A stretch of 64,000 nucleotides of DNA from assembly GCA_017935025.1 (NCBI GenBank), contig JAGBIL010000040.1, positions 41,527 through 105,526 of the forward strand, in the 5' to 3' direction. This DNA comes from Opitutales bacterium. Lineage in GTDB: Bacteria; Verrucomicrobiota; Verrucomicrobiia; Opitutales; UBA953. This document shows, piece by piece, positions 42,696-50,644 of the stretch. A model generated the notes under the pieces. It did no database searches and was not told the DNA's origin. It saw nothing but the letters and a program-made list of their open reading frames with translations. How positions within the stretch are numbered: position 1 is the first letter of the stretch; the number at the start of each line of letters is the position of its first letter. A program made the position numbers and the translations under genes.

Positions 42696-43620
42696 GGCAA
42701 GCCCCTTTCTCTTGCGCCTCTTTGAGGCGACGCTCGGCGATTTCCGCGTATTCAGGGACAACCTCAATCCCGATGCCGATGCTCCCGGTTTGAGCGCAGG
42801 CAACCACCGTCGAGCCGCTACCCGCGAACGGATCGAGAACAACAGCCCCTTCGTCCGAAACAATGGAAACAAGTCGCTCCATGAGCCGCACCGGTTTTTG
42901 CGTCCCGTGTTCCGCGTGTGCGTCCCTACTCACGCGGATGATGTCCCGCTCCACAAATCCGGTTGTTATTGAGTTTAACAAGCCAAGAGTGCGATCAGTT
43001 TCGCGCAGATTTGCGCTGTGTGTAACGCCTTTTTTTCCGACGTTTCTTTTTCCGACGTTTCTTTTTCTTATTGGAACAGAACGCCCATTCCTGAGAAAAT
43101 CGACGGCTTCCTTACATTTCTCCGGATGCTTAAGCGCGGAAGAGAGCTGTGCGATATCTCTTTCCCACTTTTCCCGCCCGTTCTCGCGGGACGCGCGAAT
43201 TTCGGCATAAGGAACATGACGTTTGCGCAATGAAAATCCTTTTCTTCCGAAAATTACCGCGTCCTCGTGCGCTCGCAACAGCTTTGCCGTCGGCGACGAG
43301 CCAGCATCTTTTTTGTCCCAGCAGACGGACTCCTTAAACACAAACCCGAGCGCGTCGAGTTTTACGCATCGCCGAAAAAAGGGAACGCCGCGCCCGAACA
43401 TCACAATCGCGCCGTTCGGCTTGAGAACGCGGTCGAATTCCGAAAACAAAGCATCTTCGTCAAAATCCGCATCTAACTTGTGCTTAAGGTAGCCATACGG
43501 CGGATCTGTTACGACTGCATCAACGGAGGCATCCGGAAGGCGTTTAATCACCTCAATACAATCTCCCCGCAGAATTTGCGAGCGGGTCAAATCAAGATTT
43601 AAACTCTTTGGCGTTGTCAT
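42688..43620 (-). CDS. Second phage DNA methyltransferase (beta-type)
   Basis: The ATG at 43620 gives 310 residues; a GTG at 43647 is the alternative. DPPY lies in AVVTDPPYGYLKHKL at about residue 45 and the SAM motif DPFAGSGSTVVACAQTG near the C-terminus, as in beta-class adenine/cytosine-N4 methyltransferases. A tandem repeat KRNVGKRNVGKKG lies in the target-recognition region. It sits inside the neck gene block without a nuclease partner. It is not a close copy of the methyltransferase at 33233, so the two probably have different target sites. Confidence 0.88.
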   Translation of the reverse strand: MTTPKSLNLDLTRSQILRGDCIEVIKRLPDASVDAVVTDPPYGYLKHKLDADFDEDALFSEFDRVLKPNGAIVMFGRGVPFFRRCVKLDALGFVFKESVCWDKKDAGSSPTAKLLRAHEDAVIFGRKGFSLRKRHVPYAEIRASRENGREKWERDIAQLSSALKHPEKCKEAVDFLRNGRSVPIRKRNVGKRNVGKKGVTHSANLRETDRTLGLLNSITTGFVERDIIRVSRDAHAEHGTQKPVRLMERLVSIVSDEGAVVLDPFAGSGSTVVACAQTGSIGIGIEVVPEYAEIAERRLKEAQEKGACRG

Positions 43621-43689
43621 GCCGAAGAGTTTAAACAAAAAGGGCACCCGAGGTTCGGATGCCCTGCACGAAATGACGTTTTTTTTTTT

Positions 43690-43856
43690 AACGAACAGTG
43701 AATAATGAATAGTGAATAATTCAGTGCGTAAGCCTTCGGCTTAATTAGAAATTAGAAGTTAGAAATTAGTTTTCTTTCTCATTCCTCATTCCTAATTTCT
43801 CATTCTTAAAATGTGTGCGTTATTCGTTATTCACTATTCACTGCTCGTTGAGCTTA
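43690..43856. repeat. Compound heptad hairpin element in the late operon
   Basis: The outer arms are GTGAATAATGAATAGTGAAT (left) and ATTCGTTATTCACTATTCAC (right), inverse of each other. Inside is a second pair of arms, ATTAGAAATTAGAAGTTAGA and its inverse CATTCCTCATTCCTAATTTC. A short hairpin AAGCCTTCGGCTT lies at the left base. The TAG stop of the gene ending at 43834 is part of the right arm. The element nests two different heptad families. Confidence 0.82.
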
Positions 43857-44448
43857 AAGGAACGAAGCCGCGGAAATGAATTTTCTGGTCTTCGATTGTA
43901 TCTTTGCAGTAAACAAAAAATTCTCCGACGGAGGTTTTTCGGGAAGCGGAGAAGCCCCATTCGCCGCGAGCCTTCACGTTTGTCGGCTCGTCCAGCACAA
44001 AGCGGCAAATCTTCTCGTCGTCCGGCTTCAATCCGGAAAAGTCGAAACGCGTTTGACATTTTGCGTAAACAAGCTCCCTGTCTGCCATCACGGAAAACGC
44101 CACGCTCGGCGCGTTTTGCCAGTCGTGTTCGAGTTTCTGCACGGGATCGACAACCACAACCGCGTTCCCGCAGACGGCGATTCTTTCCGCGCCGAAGCGT
44201 TTACGCAACTGCGCGAGCAATTCCTCGCGTATCTTCACATCTTTCGGGAGCATCGAAGCCAAGCCTGTATTCGAGTAGCTTTTCTTCTTTCCTTCCGCAA
44301 GCGTCAGATTGTATTGAGGCGACGGATACTGCGAGTTGATATAGCGAAAAAGCTCAAGGATCTCCGGAGACGTTCCCGGCTTCACGGTCGTCCAGTCGTC
44401 CATAAGGTTGGCGCAGATTTTGTCTCTTGTCTCTTGCGTGAGCTCCAT
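43834..44448 (-). CDS. Hypothetical phage head-region protein
   Basis: The 204-residue product is unknown. It begins MELTQETRDKICANLMDDWT and has a middle with KVKIREELLAQLRKRFGAER-like helices, a beta stretch (IAVCGNAVVVVDPVQKLEHD) and a C-terminal region rich in aromatic residues (WGFSASRKTSVGEFFVYCKD). It starts exactly at the gpF stop codon (shared base 44448), so translation is coupled to gpF. The last three codons and the stop lie inside a repeat element. Confidence 0.6.
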   Translation of the reverse strand: MELTQETRDKICANLMDDWTTVKPGTSPEILELFRYINSQYPSPQYNLTLAEGKKKSYSNTGLASMLPKDVKIREELLAQLRKRFGAERIAVCGNAVVVVDPVQKLEHDWQNAPSVAFSVMADRELVYAKCQTRFDFSGLKPDDEKICRFVLDEPTNVKARGEWGFSASRKTSVGEFFVYCKDTIEDQKIHFRGFVPLSSTSSE

Positions 44449-45791
44449 TATTTACCTCTCATTTTAATAACTTTTCGCAACAGGTCAAAGGCTCTTTTAC
44501 CGTATCCGTGAATGTCGTTCCCGCACAGATAATAGGCGACGACCTCGCTCAAAAACTCAAATCGTTTTCTTTCCGCGTCCGAGTAAAGCGGAGGAATTCG
44601 CGCGCCTTTGTATCCTTTGGCTTTCCGGACGTATCCGGCATGCATTTTGTCGAGCTCCGCACTTAGCTTCGGATTCGTCTCGATTTCCCAGTTAAACATG
44701 TGGACGACCTCGTGAATCGGCGTAGTCAGCCCGCCGTTTTTTCGGAAGGCGTCAAACGAAAGTCGCATCGCGCCCGTTTTTAATTCAATTTCCCCGGCAT
44801 AGGTGCCTCTGCGGTCTTTGAGCTTGTCCACAATTTCGACGCGCGAAACACCCGCCGCATCGAGTAAGCCGGACTGCTTCGCAAACGCCAGCGATTGCGC
44901 AACGGCGCGCGCCTGCGCGTCGCTTGCGAGCGTAAGCTCCGCCGTGCGGTTTTTCCCGAGAAGCTCCGTAATGTATTTGCTCGCCTGCTCAAGCGTTGCG
45001 GCTTCCTCAAGCGGCTCCGGCATAACCACGCTTTTGTCAATCGCATACTCCGGGAGTTGAGGATTCTTCGGCACTTCCGCAGAGCCCGGAAACGAAACCG
45101 GCTCTCCTGCAGGGCTTTCCCCCGGCTTAACAATGCCGAGGCGTTCGGCTTCCGTGATGCTAATTTCTTTGAGCCCCATTCCGGAATTAAAGTCAAAGGG
45201 CGGTACGGGTGAGCCGAAGCGGGAGATTTTCCGCCAAATGGGATCTTCGCGCAGAGCAATCATGCGCCCCTCGTAGAATTTTCCGCCGGCTTCGCTCCAG
45301 CGTTCCCGCCACGCACGCGGAACATCGCGACGCTCTTTGCGCACCAACTCAAGGGCGGGATACGCCCACGCGTGGTCGGGATCGTCGGCTTTGGCGAGCA
45401 GGATTTCCGCATTGAGGCGTTCCCGCTGAAAATCGAAAATCAGCCCGAGGCGACGCGAGGATGAAATCTCCGTGAGAGCACCGTGCGACTGCGCGGTTTC
45501 GCTTTTCGCCGCCGGGAGCAGTTTTTTAAAATGCGAAATGAACCCGTTACGGTAAAAGACGGACTCTCCCCTCACGGCTCGCGCGATATAGTCCTGCATT
45601 CGCTCCAGCAGTTTCGCATCCGAAACCTTCGAGGAAAAGAACGCCGCATCATTGATATCCGCCGAAATGCGTTCCCGCTGCGCCGTCGAAAGTCCGCTCG
45701 CGTCGATGCGCTTAGACAAAAAACGCTGCGTGTCCTGCCCGCGAAACTCGACGCGGACTGCGTTTGCAAAAATTAGATACGCTTTGTGCAT
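44448..45791 (-). CDS. Mu gpF-like head morphogenesis protein with zincin-like C-terminal domain
   Basis: gpF (MuF) proteins are minor capsid/ejection proteins that bind the portal. The 447-residue protein follows the portal gene and shows RNGFISHFKKLL and the helical MuF region in its first half (RDVPRAWRERWSEAGGKFYE, PPFDFNSGMGLKEISI). The C-terminal 150 residues contain HEVVH at 360-364 in a helix after TTPI, followed at 416 by Glu in EFLSEVVAYYLCGN. That is the HExxH plus distal Glu pattern of zincin metallopeptidases, similar to toxin-like C-termini reported on some MuF proteins. Activity is inferred only. Confidence 0.75.
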   Translation of the reverse strand: MHKAYLIFANAVRVEFRGQDTQRFLSKRIDASGLSTAQRERISADINDAAFFSSKVSDAKLLERMQDYIARAVRGESVFYRNGFISHFKKLLPAAKSETAQSHGALTEISSSRRLGLIFDFQRERLNAEILLAKADDPDHAWAYPALELVRKERRDVPRAWRERWSEAGGKFYEGRMIALREDPIWRKISRFGSPVPPFDFNSGMGLKEISITEAERLGIVKPGESPAGEPVSFPGSAEVPKNPQLPEYAIDKSVVMPEPLEEAATLEQASKYITELLGKNRTAELTLASDAQARAVAQSLAFAKQSGLLDAAGVSRVEIVDKLKDRRGTYAGEIELKTGAMRLSFDAFRKNGGLTTPIHEVVHMFNWEIETNPKLSAELDKMHAGYVRKAKGYKGARIPPLYSDAERKRFEFLSEVVAYYLCGNDIHGYGKRAFDLLRKVIKMRGK

Positions 45792-45796
45792 TTTTT

Positions 45797-45906
45797 GTTA
45801 ATGAATAGCGAATAATGAATAACGAATAACGCAGTGCTAAGGTTTTTGCCTTCGGCAAAAACTTTGAACAATGAATTATTCACTATTCTTTGTTCGCTAA
45901 TCTTTG
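45797..45906. repeat. Heptad hairpin element in the prophage, inverted copy of 26076-26201
   Basis: ATGAATAGCGAATAATGAAT plus further units form the left arm; the right arm is GAATTATTCACTATTC. The centre is GCAGTGCTAAGG followed by the hairpin TTTTTGCCTTCGGCAAAAA and CTTTGAACAATG. Read on the opposite strand this is the element found between argC and yidC. At the right it contains the tandem ATTAGCGAACAAAG x2 (minus strand), which encodes the last residues of the portal protein. Confidence 0.85.
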
Positions 45907-47466
45907 TTCGCTAATCTGTAAGCTTTCCTCAAGCGCTTCCGCGACATCGTCGCGGGAAAGCACGTTTGCGGCGAGCGCGGGAAAGCGCTTTTTAAACTCG
46001 GCGAGAAGCGCGCGAAACTCCTCCTCGGATTCCGCTTTTTCGAGGCGCGCAAGAAACTCCTCCACGCGGGAATACTGCGCCCGCTCGCTTTCGCGCAAAT
46101 TTAAGCGAGAAGCCGCCCGCGTAAGCACGTCCGATACTTCATTCGCAAGCGGAAGCCCTGCCCCCGGAAGCGGCATTTCTACGCTTTCTGCGCGCTTCAA
46201 AACTTTGTCCCCTTCGGTAATGGCCGGAATCCCGAGTTTTGCCCGGGCGTAGTTTTCCGGAATTTCGAGCCCCATCTCATACGCCGACTTGAGCGCGCTG
46301 ACTTCTGCGGCGCGTTTCATTTCGTCATTGCGAACAAACTTAAAATACGCCAGCGGGCGCACATTATCGCCGAAGACGAGCTTTAAAAACGTGTTCCCGA
46401 TTTGGGCATTGAGCACGCCCTCGACGAATTGCATATCCGATTCCGCTATCGCGCCCATTTCTTCGCTTTGCGGATTGGAGCCTGCGGAATCCCCTGCCTG
46501 CGAAAGCGTCGAAAGGTCTCCGCCGCGCCAGAGCGAAATTAGCGTGCGGTCGAGATACTCGATCATCTCTTTATGCGGAGAGCCCGTCTGCGAAAGCCCG
46601 TTTTCCACGACGATTTCAACGTCTTTTCCGATAACGCCGCCGAAACGGTTTTTCGCGTTCCGGACGAGGTTCTCCAAGGCCTTCCACTCGTTCGATCCGT
46701 AGCTTGCCGAGGTTTTCCCGAAAACAAACGGCACGGCAAAGGTCTCTACTGTCACCGCCCAATCCTCAAGCGGTGTCATCTTTAGCATAAAGAGGAGGAG
46801 CGTCGGGAGGGCAAGAGGTTCTCCCGGAGCGCACGCCACGAGCCATCCGCGCGGGTCGAGCTTATCTCCGCGAAGCATGGAGGAATTCGACGTGATGATA
46901 CGCAGTTCCCGCGTTGTCGCCTCAAAGAATCGAAGCGGGCAATGTATCGTTTTGGCGTGATACGTCGGCTCGCCCTTCGCCGTTGTCGCCGGAGTCCATT
47001 CGATTTCTGCGGCGGCGTATTTAAACGCCTGTGCCTGCACAAGCTGAAAGACGAGCGTCTCGATGCCGCAGCGCATATCCGTTGCGGTCGCAGAGGAGGC
47101 AACGAGCGTCCTGTAAAAATCGTCGAGAAGATCCGCCTGGTGTCTTGCCTCTTCGGAGTCATCGACCGTGGCGATTTCCCAATCCTTTCCGGACACGGCG
47201 CGCCAGCGTTTCGGTGCTACGGTTCCCACGATTCCGTCGTAGGCGAGCACGCGTTCCATCGTCGGCGCGCATTGCGGGAAGTATCCGAGTTCAAAGTTGC
47301 GCAGCATTGCGCCGTAGTCGCGCGGAGAAAGGCTTGCCCAGCGCGAGGAATACATCATGCGCGATTGACGTTCCGCCATTTCCGCGGCGTTTTGCGGCGG
47401 CTTTTCTCCGATTTCAACGGGCATTGCGCCGGTGTTCGGTTTGGTCGTGGGAATAATTGCGTTCAT
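45883..47466 (-). CDS. Portal protein (Mu gp29 / DUF935 family)
   Basis: The portal is the dodecameric ring through which DNA is packaged. The 527-residue protein has DUF935-type features: RWASLSPRDYGAMLRNFELG, an N-terminal wing with MERVLAYDGIVGTVAPKRWR, and the core LVQAQAFKYAAAEIEWTPAT with YLDRTLISLWRGGDLSTLSQ. The C-terminal ISEQRLANKE is encoded by a 14-bp tandem duplication belonging to the adjoining repeat element, and its TAG stop is also supplied by the element. It follows the large terminase gene. Confidence 0.9.
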   Translation of the reverse strand: MNAIIPTTKPNTGAMPVEIGEKPPQNAAEMAERQSRMMYSSRWASLSPRDYGAMLRNFELGYFPQCAPTMERVLAYDGIVGTVAPKRWRAVSGKDWEIATVDDSEEARHQADLLDDFYRTLVASSATATDMRCGIETLVFQLVQAQAFKYAAAEIEWTPATTAKGEPTYHAKTIHCPLRFFEATTRELRIITSNSSMLRGDKLDPRGWLVACAPGEPLALPTLLLFMLKMTPLEDWAVTVETFAVPFVFGKTSASYGSNEWKALENLVRNAKNRFGGVIGKDVEIVVENGLSQTGSPHKEMIEYLDRTLISLWRGGDLSTLSQAGDSAGSNPQSEEMGAIAESDMQFVEGVLNAQIGNTFLKLVFGDNVRPLAYFKFVRNDEMKRAAEVSALKSAYEMGLEIPENYARAKLGIPAITEGDKVLKRAESVEMPLPGAGLPLANEVSDVLTRAASRLNLRESERAQYSRVEEFLARLEKAESEEEFRALLAEFKKRFPALAANVLSRDDVAEALEESLQISEQRLANKE

Positions 47467-47513
47467 CTGTCAACCTCTAACCTTTAATCTTTAATCTTTA
47501 ATCTCTAATCTCT
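47467..47513. repeat. AGATTAA/AGATTAG heptad array between terminase and portal
   Basis: Read on the minus strand: AGAGATTAGAGATTAAAGAT and further AGATTAA, AGGTTAG units, six to seven units in all with period 7. It starts three bases after the terminase stop codon. Every unit contains TAA or TAG. Confidence 0.85.
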
Positions 47514-48893
47514 TCAGCGCCATCCGGAATATTTGTTTCCGGCGAGGCCTGCGGAGAGAACATCGACCGGGGCTACGATGCTTGATTCCGCGCCTTCGTC
47601 GCCCGCGGCAAGAGCGAGGGCAAGCGCAGTCGCACGGTCCGAGTGTCCGTCCTGATTGCGCGCCGCCAAAAACCGGATCGCTCCGGAAACGGATGTCACC
47701 TTTTGCATGGCGTGTAAATCTTCGCGAAGTTCGCGGTAAATCGGGATGCGCACAATGCGCTCCTCAAACGCGGCGCGCATGCGCAGAAAGATACGATTTT
47801 TGAGCGCAGGCGTGAACGTGTATTTATCTACGCGCCATTCGCCGAACTCTTTTTGCAAATCTTCGGCAAGGTTCATACCGATCCCGGTTTCGTCAATCGC
47901 GCAACGCACGACGGCGCGGCGGGAAAGCAGCGAGCGGAGTACTTCTTTTTGTGCCGAAAACTCGGTTTTCTGCAGCTCGATGATGCCGCGCGTCCAAAAC
48001 ACGTCGCCGAGTTTTTCGACGATGTAAATGACGGTTAGGTCCCTACGCCGCCCGATGTCCACGCCGAGGTAGAACTTCACGTCGCCGTTGAGCCGCGAAA
48101 AATCAAACGTCTTTTGCGCCTCGTCGCTTTCGCAATTCGCGATCAAATCGTAGGGGAGTAAGACGCTCCTGCTGTCAATAAACTTACACTCAAACTCTTG
48201 CGCCCAGCCGTCTTCATCGGCAACCATTTCCCGGAGCTCGTCCAAATCCATTGTGATTCCGCGCTCGGCTTTCCACGCGGCGGCGGCGGTGTAAATGTCC
48301 ACCATCGAGCAGAGCCACTTGGAGTTTTTGTTGGCGTGGTTGTCGCGCCACAACTCGTAGCCTTTGCGGTCGCGTCCGTTCGGCGTGGACGTGATGATAA
48401 TCGGCTTAAAAAAACCGGCGAGCGGGTTGGTAATCGTGGGCACGAGCGAGCGCCAGACTTCCTTTTGGTCGTCAAAAAATTCAAATTCGTCGAGCGTTAC
48501 GCCTCCGGAGAAACCGCGCACGGTTTCCGGCTTTCCGGGAACGGCGACAATCGTCGAGCCGTTAGAGAGGCGGACAGACTTCGCAAGGATCAAAGATTCG
48601 TCGTTGCCGTCGCGCTCATGCACGGTTTCCTCTCCGGACACGGCAACGTCAAACGCCTTCACCCACATCTTCGTTTTTTCGAGGTGCGCAAGCGCCTGGC
48701 GCTCCGAAGGCGCGGCAATAACGTGGGTGTATCCGGGCTGTTTCTGCGCAAGCGCCATCTCGACAAAGCCACCCATGTGAGACTTTCCCGTCTGGCGCGA
48801 CCAAATCCCGAGAAAAAAGCGTTTCCGGAAAGATACGATTTCCCGCGCGGCCTCGCGCTGGTAGGAAAGCAGATATGAGGAAAAGTCAATCAT
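47514..48893 (-). CDS. Terminase large subunit (Mu gp28-like)
   Basis: TerL is the packaging ATPase and nuclease. The 459-residue protein has the Walker A-like WSRQTGKSHMGG at about residue 30-42, Walker B in VTLDEFEFFDDQKE, and the RNase H-like nuclease start YLGVDIGRRRDLTVIYIVE with a later acidic pair in RCAIDETGIGMNLAEDL. The arrangement matches transposable-phage terminases. The gene follows the putative small subunit after a repeat-filled spacer of 92 bp and has no visible Shine-Dalgarno. Confidence 0.92.
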   Translation of the reverse strand: MIDFSSYLLSYQREAAREIVSFRKRFFLGIWSRQTGKSHMGGFVEMALAQKQPGYTHVIAAPSERQALAHLEKTKMWVKAFDVAVSGEETVHERDGNDESLILAKSVRLSNGSTIVAVPGKPETVRGFSGGVTLDEFEFFDDQKEVWRSLVPTITNPLAGFFKPIIITSTPNGRDRKGYELWRDNHANKNSKWLCSMVDIYTAAAAWKAERGITMDLDELREMVADEDGWAQEFECKFIDSRSVLLPYDLIANCESDEAQKTFDFSRLNGDVKFYLGVDIGRRRDLTVIYIVEKLGDVFWTRGIIELQKTEFSAQKEVLRSLLSRRAVVRCAIDETGIGMNLAEDLQKEFGEWRVDKYTFTPALKNRIFLRMRAAFEERIVRIPIYRELREDLHAMQKVTSVSGAIRFLAARNQDGHSDRATALALALAAGDEGAESSIVAPVDVLSAGLAGNKYSGWR

Positions 48894-48895
48894 GG

Positions 48896-48985
48896 GGTTG
48901 GTGACAGGTGGCAGGTGACGGGTAACAGGTTACAGGCTTTCGCTGATTAACAGCCCTCTTTAATCTCTAATCTTTAATCTCTCCT
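48896..48985. repeat. GTGACAG array plus AGATTAA array between small and large terminase
   Basis: On the plus strand GTGACAGGTGGCAGGTGACG, then GGTAACAGGTTACAGG, gives five 7-bp units. After GCTTTCGCTGATTAACAG comes a second array, TTTAATCTCTAATCTTTAAT (AGATTAA units on the minus strand), which ends at the stop region of the small terminase gene. Two unrelated heptad families are joined in one spacer. Confidence 0.82.
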
Positions 48986-49501
48986 TCACATTCCAAGGAT
49001 GCGGTCCACCTCTTCGCGCACGTCCTTTTCGCTGCGCTTTTCTTTCGGCTCTTCGCCCATTCCGGCGCGGCGCTCGATCACGGCAACGCGGCGCTCGGAG
49101 AGCTTGATTTTTCGCCCTTCGTTAACGAGGCGCACCAGCGCCGCCACGGCTTCCGGATCGGAGTTTTCCGCGAGCACGTCAAGCGCTCGTTCCTTGGCAA
49201 GGTTCTCAATCGCCTCTTCCACCGTTCCCGCGTCTCCGGAGGCTTTGTACGCCTCCACCACGCGACGCGCGACTTCGAGATTGCTTTGCGCGCGGCGCAC
49301 AATCGTTTCGGCGCGCAGCCAATTGCCGACTGCCGTCGCGGAGATTTTGACTCCGTCTTTTTTGTGGATGAGCTTCGCAAGCTCCTCCGTGGACGTCGTT
49401 TCCGAGAGCGCAAAAATCGCGTCGCGACGCGCCGGAGAAAGTTGATTCATCTTGCAATCCGAGCGCAGTTTGCGGCTCCCTATGCCTTTTCTTGCCGTCA
49501 T
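48986..49501 (-). CDS. Terminase small subunit candidate (Mu gp27 / DUF3486-like)
   Basis: The 171-residue protein lies just upstream of TerL. It begins with a basic stretch (MTARKGIGSRKLRSDCK), then a helix-turn-helix-like part (LAKLIHKKDGVKISATAVGN-WLRAE) and a long helical middle (VARRVVEAYKASGDAGTVEE). It ends KDVREEVDRILGM, reminiscent of DUF3486 proteins that serve as small terminase. A shorter start at Met18 is possible; the longer one has GAGGG upstream. Confidence 0.7.
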   Translation of the reverse strand: MTARKGIGSRKLRSDCKMNQLSPARRDAIFALSETTSTEELAKLIHKKDGVKISATAVGNWLRAETIVRRAQSNLEVARRVVEAYKASGDAGTVEEAIENLAKERALDVLAENSDPEAVAALVRLVNEGRKIKLSERRVAVIERRAGMGEEPKEKRSEKDVREEVDRILGM

Positions 49502-49504
49502 ACG

Positions 49505-49759
49505 CTAAAAACCCTCCTCGTCCAAAAAGTCAATTCCGTCCGGTGCGATACGCAGGCGCATCATTGCCGAGACCTTCGATTTCGATTCCCGCAAAAATCC
49601 GCGATCAACCAAATAGGCTATGCTTTCGTCGATACGCTTCTCCGATACGCTCTTGTCTTCCGTGCGTATCTGCGCGCGGATACACGCCGCAGTCGTTCCC
49701 GCCTTGCCGTTGATGCGCGTGATGCGCAGGATTAAAACTCTGAGTTCGTCCGTGTTCAT
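49505..49759 (-). CDS. Small winged-helix-like phage protein
   Basis: The 84-residue protein reads as a winged helix: helices LRVLILRITRINGKAGTTAA and KRIDESIAYLVDRGFLRESK with a beta wing (VSAMMRLRIAPDGIDFL). Mu and relatives carry a small gene of this size between the lysis region and terminase (gp26-like). It overlaps the coiled-coil gene upstream by 4 bp and lies 3 bp before the small terminase, a tight translational cluster. Confidence 0.65.
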   Translation of the reverse strand: MNTDELRVLILRITRINGKAGTTAACIRAQIRTEDKSVSEKRIDESIAYLVDRGFLRESKSKVSAMMRLRIAPDGIDFLDEEGF

Positions 49760-50142
49760 TTGCGAAGGTGTGATTCGATGCTTGCGAGGCGGTGTTCAAA
49801 GCCGCGGAACACGTCCGCCGTCGACTTTCTCATGACTTCCGCGGCGTTGAGAAAATTCTTATTTTGTTGGCGCACAGCCTCCTCCAATCGCGAAACGGCT
49901 TCGCGCGTGTCCGCCATGTTTGCGGACAGGCGTTCCCGGAATTCGTCGCTGCGCTCCTGCATCGCCGTCATGCGAGACTCAAACTCTTTTCGCGTGACCG
50001 CTTTTTTGTCGCCGTCGACTTCAGACTTGTTTTTCGGCGGAGCAAACTCGCGCCAAATACGCACAGCAGTGTGAACGACAACCAAGATGGCGGCGATACT
50101 GCCGAAAACGGCAAAAAACTGTTCCGGTGTGGGAGTGGGCAT
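49756..50142 (-). CDS. Membrane-anchored coiled-coil phage protein
   Basis: The 128-residue product has one N-terminal membrane span (FFAVFGSIAAILVVVHTAV) and a long coiled coil (FESRMTAMQERSDEFRERLS, TREAVSRLEEAVRQQNKNFL). Proteins with this shape next to terminase genes of Mu-like phages have been considered lysis-associated (gp25-like) or spanin components; no lipobox is present. The function is not established. The minus-strand island has a comparable anchor-plus-coil protein at 55854-56222, but the sequences differ. Confidence 0.65.
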   Translation of the reverse strand: MPTPTPEQFFAVFGSIAAILVVVHTAVRIWREFAPPKNKSEVDGDKKAVTRKEFESRMTAMQERSDEFRERLSANMADTREAVSRLEEAVRQQNKNFLNAAEVMRKSTADVFRGFEHRLASIESHLRK

Positions 50143-50143
50143 T

Positions 50144-50186
50144 TAAAAAAAAATCAGGAGTGAGAAATTAGGAATTGGCTAATCAG
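50144..50186. repeat. ATTAGGA-type heptads between connector and coiled-coil genes
   Basis: ATCAGGAGTGAGAAATTAGG then AATTGGCTAATCAG gives about four degenerate 7-bp units. It begins two bases from the stop codon of the gene ending at 50183. Confidence 0.65.
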
Positions 50187-50641
50187 AATCGCCAGTTTCG
50201 GCGGTCCATGCGCGTGCAAGTCCCAAAGGCGATACTTGCGCCGTTGTTTCCGTGGTCGCCGACCGTTCCCGTGGACGGATCCTCCACGGTGATTGCACAG
50301 GTGCGCAGTTTGTCCAAGTTTTCCCGCGCTTTGATCCATGCGTTGTATCGCGGGTCTTTACTCGCCTCGATAGGCATACCGACGCGCGTACCGATGTGGT
50401 AGGCGACCATCGCGAGCGCGTCATTGAGACAACTGTGCGGGATTGTATTCGACCGGATGTCGAGCGTGTTTTTTTCGCATTGCGCAATCGCCGCACGCAT
50501 CTCCGCCAAAACCGCATCAATGATTTCCTGCAGTAGATCCTGTCCTGGCTCGTGGCTCTCTTTGTCGAATTCAAGAATAGCGCCGTATTCATCCGGCGAT
50601 ATACGCGGGATCACGCGCGCCTTTGTCAGTTCAATCCACAT
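50183..50641 (-). CDS. Head-tail connector candidate (Mu gp36 / DUF1320-like)
   Basis: The 152-residue protein is helical (LLQEIIDAVLAEMRAAIAQC, LNDALAMVAYHIGTRVGM) with a Gly/Asn-rich end (TGTVGDHGNNGASIAFGTCT). DUF1320 connectors have this size, follow the capsid gene and start with a helix that follows a short Trp/Leu lead, as here (MWIELTKARVIPRISPDEY). The match is by general pattern and position. An array of AGCTTAA heptads separates it from the capsid gene. Confidence 0.6.
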   Translation of the reverse strand: MWIELTKARVIPRISPDEYGAILEFDKESHEPGQDLLQEIIDAVLAEMRAAIAQCEKNTLDIRSNTIPHSCLNDALAMVAYHIGTRVGMPIEASKDPRYNAWIKARENLDKLRTCAITVEDPSTGTVGDHGNNGASIAFGTCTRMDRRNWRF

Positions 50642-50644
50642 GGT

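Noticed and set aside
42696..42872. Longer N-terminus for the neck protein (59 extra codons)
   Set aside because: This part lies within the methyltransferase gene in another frame and is not protein-like; the GTG at 42695 has a good Shine-Dalgarno.
44448..45791. gpF zincin region as a phage endolysin
   Set aside because: It is fused to a head morphogenesis protein and lacks a peptidoglycan-binding domain. No endolysin was recognised anywhere in the window.
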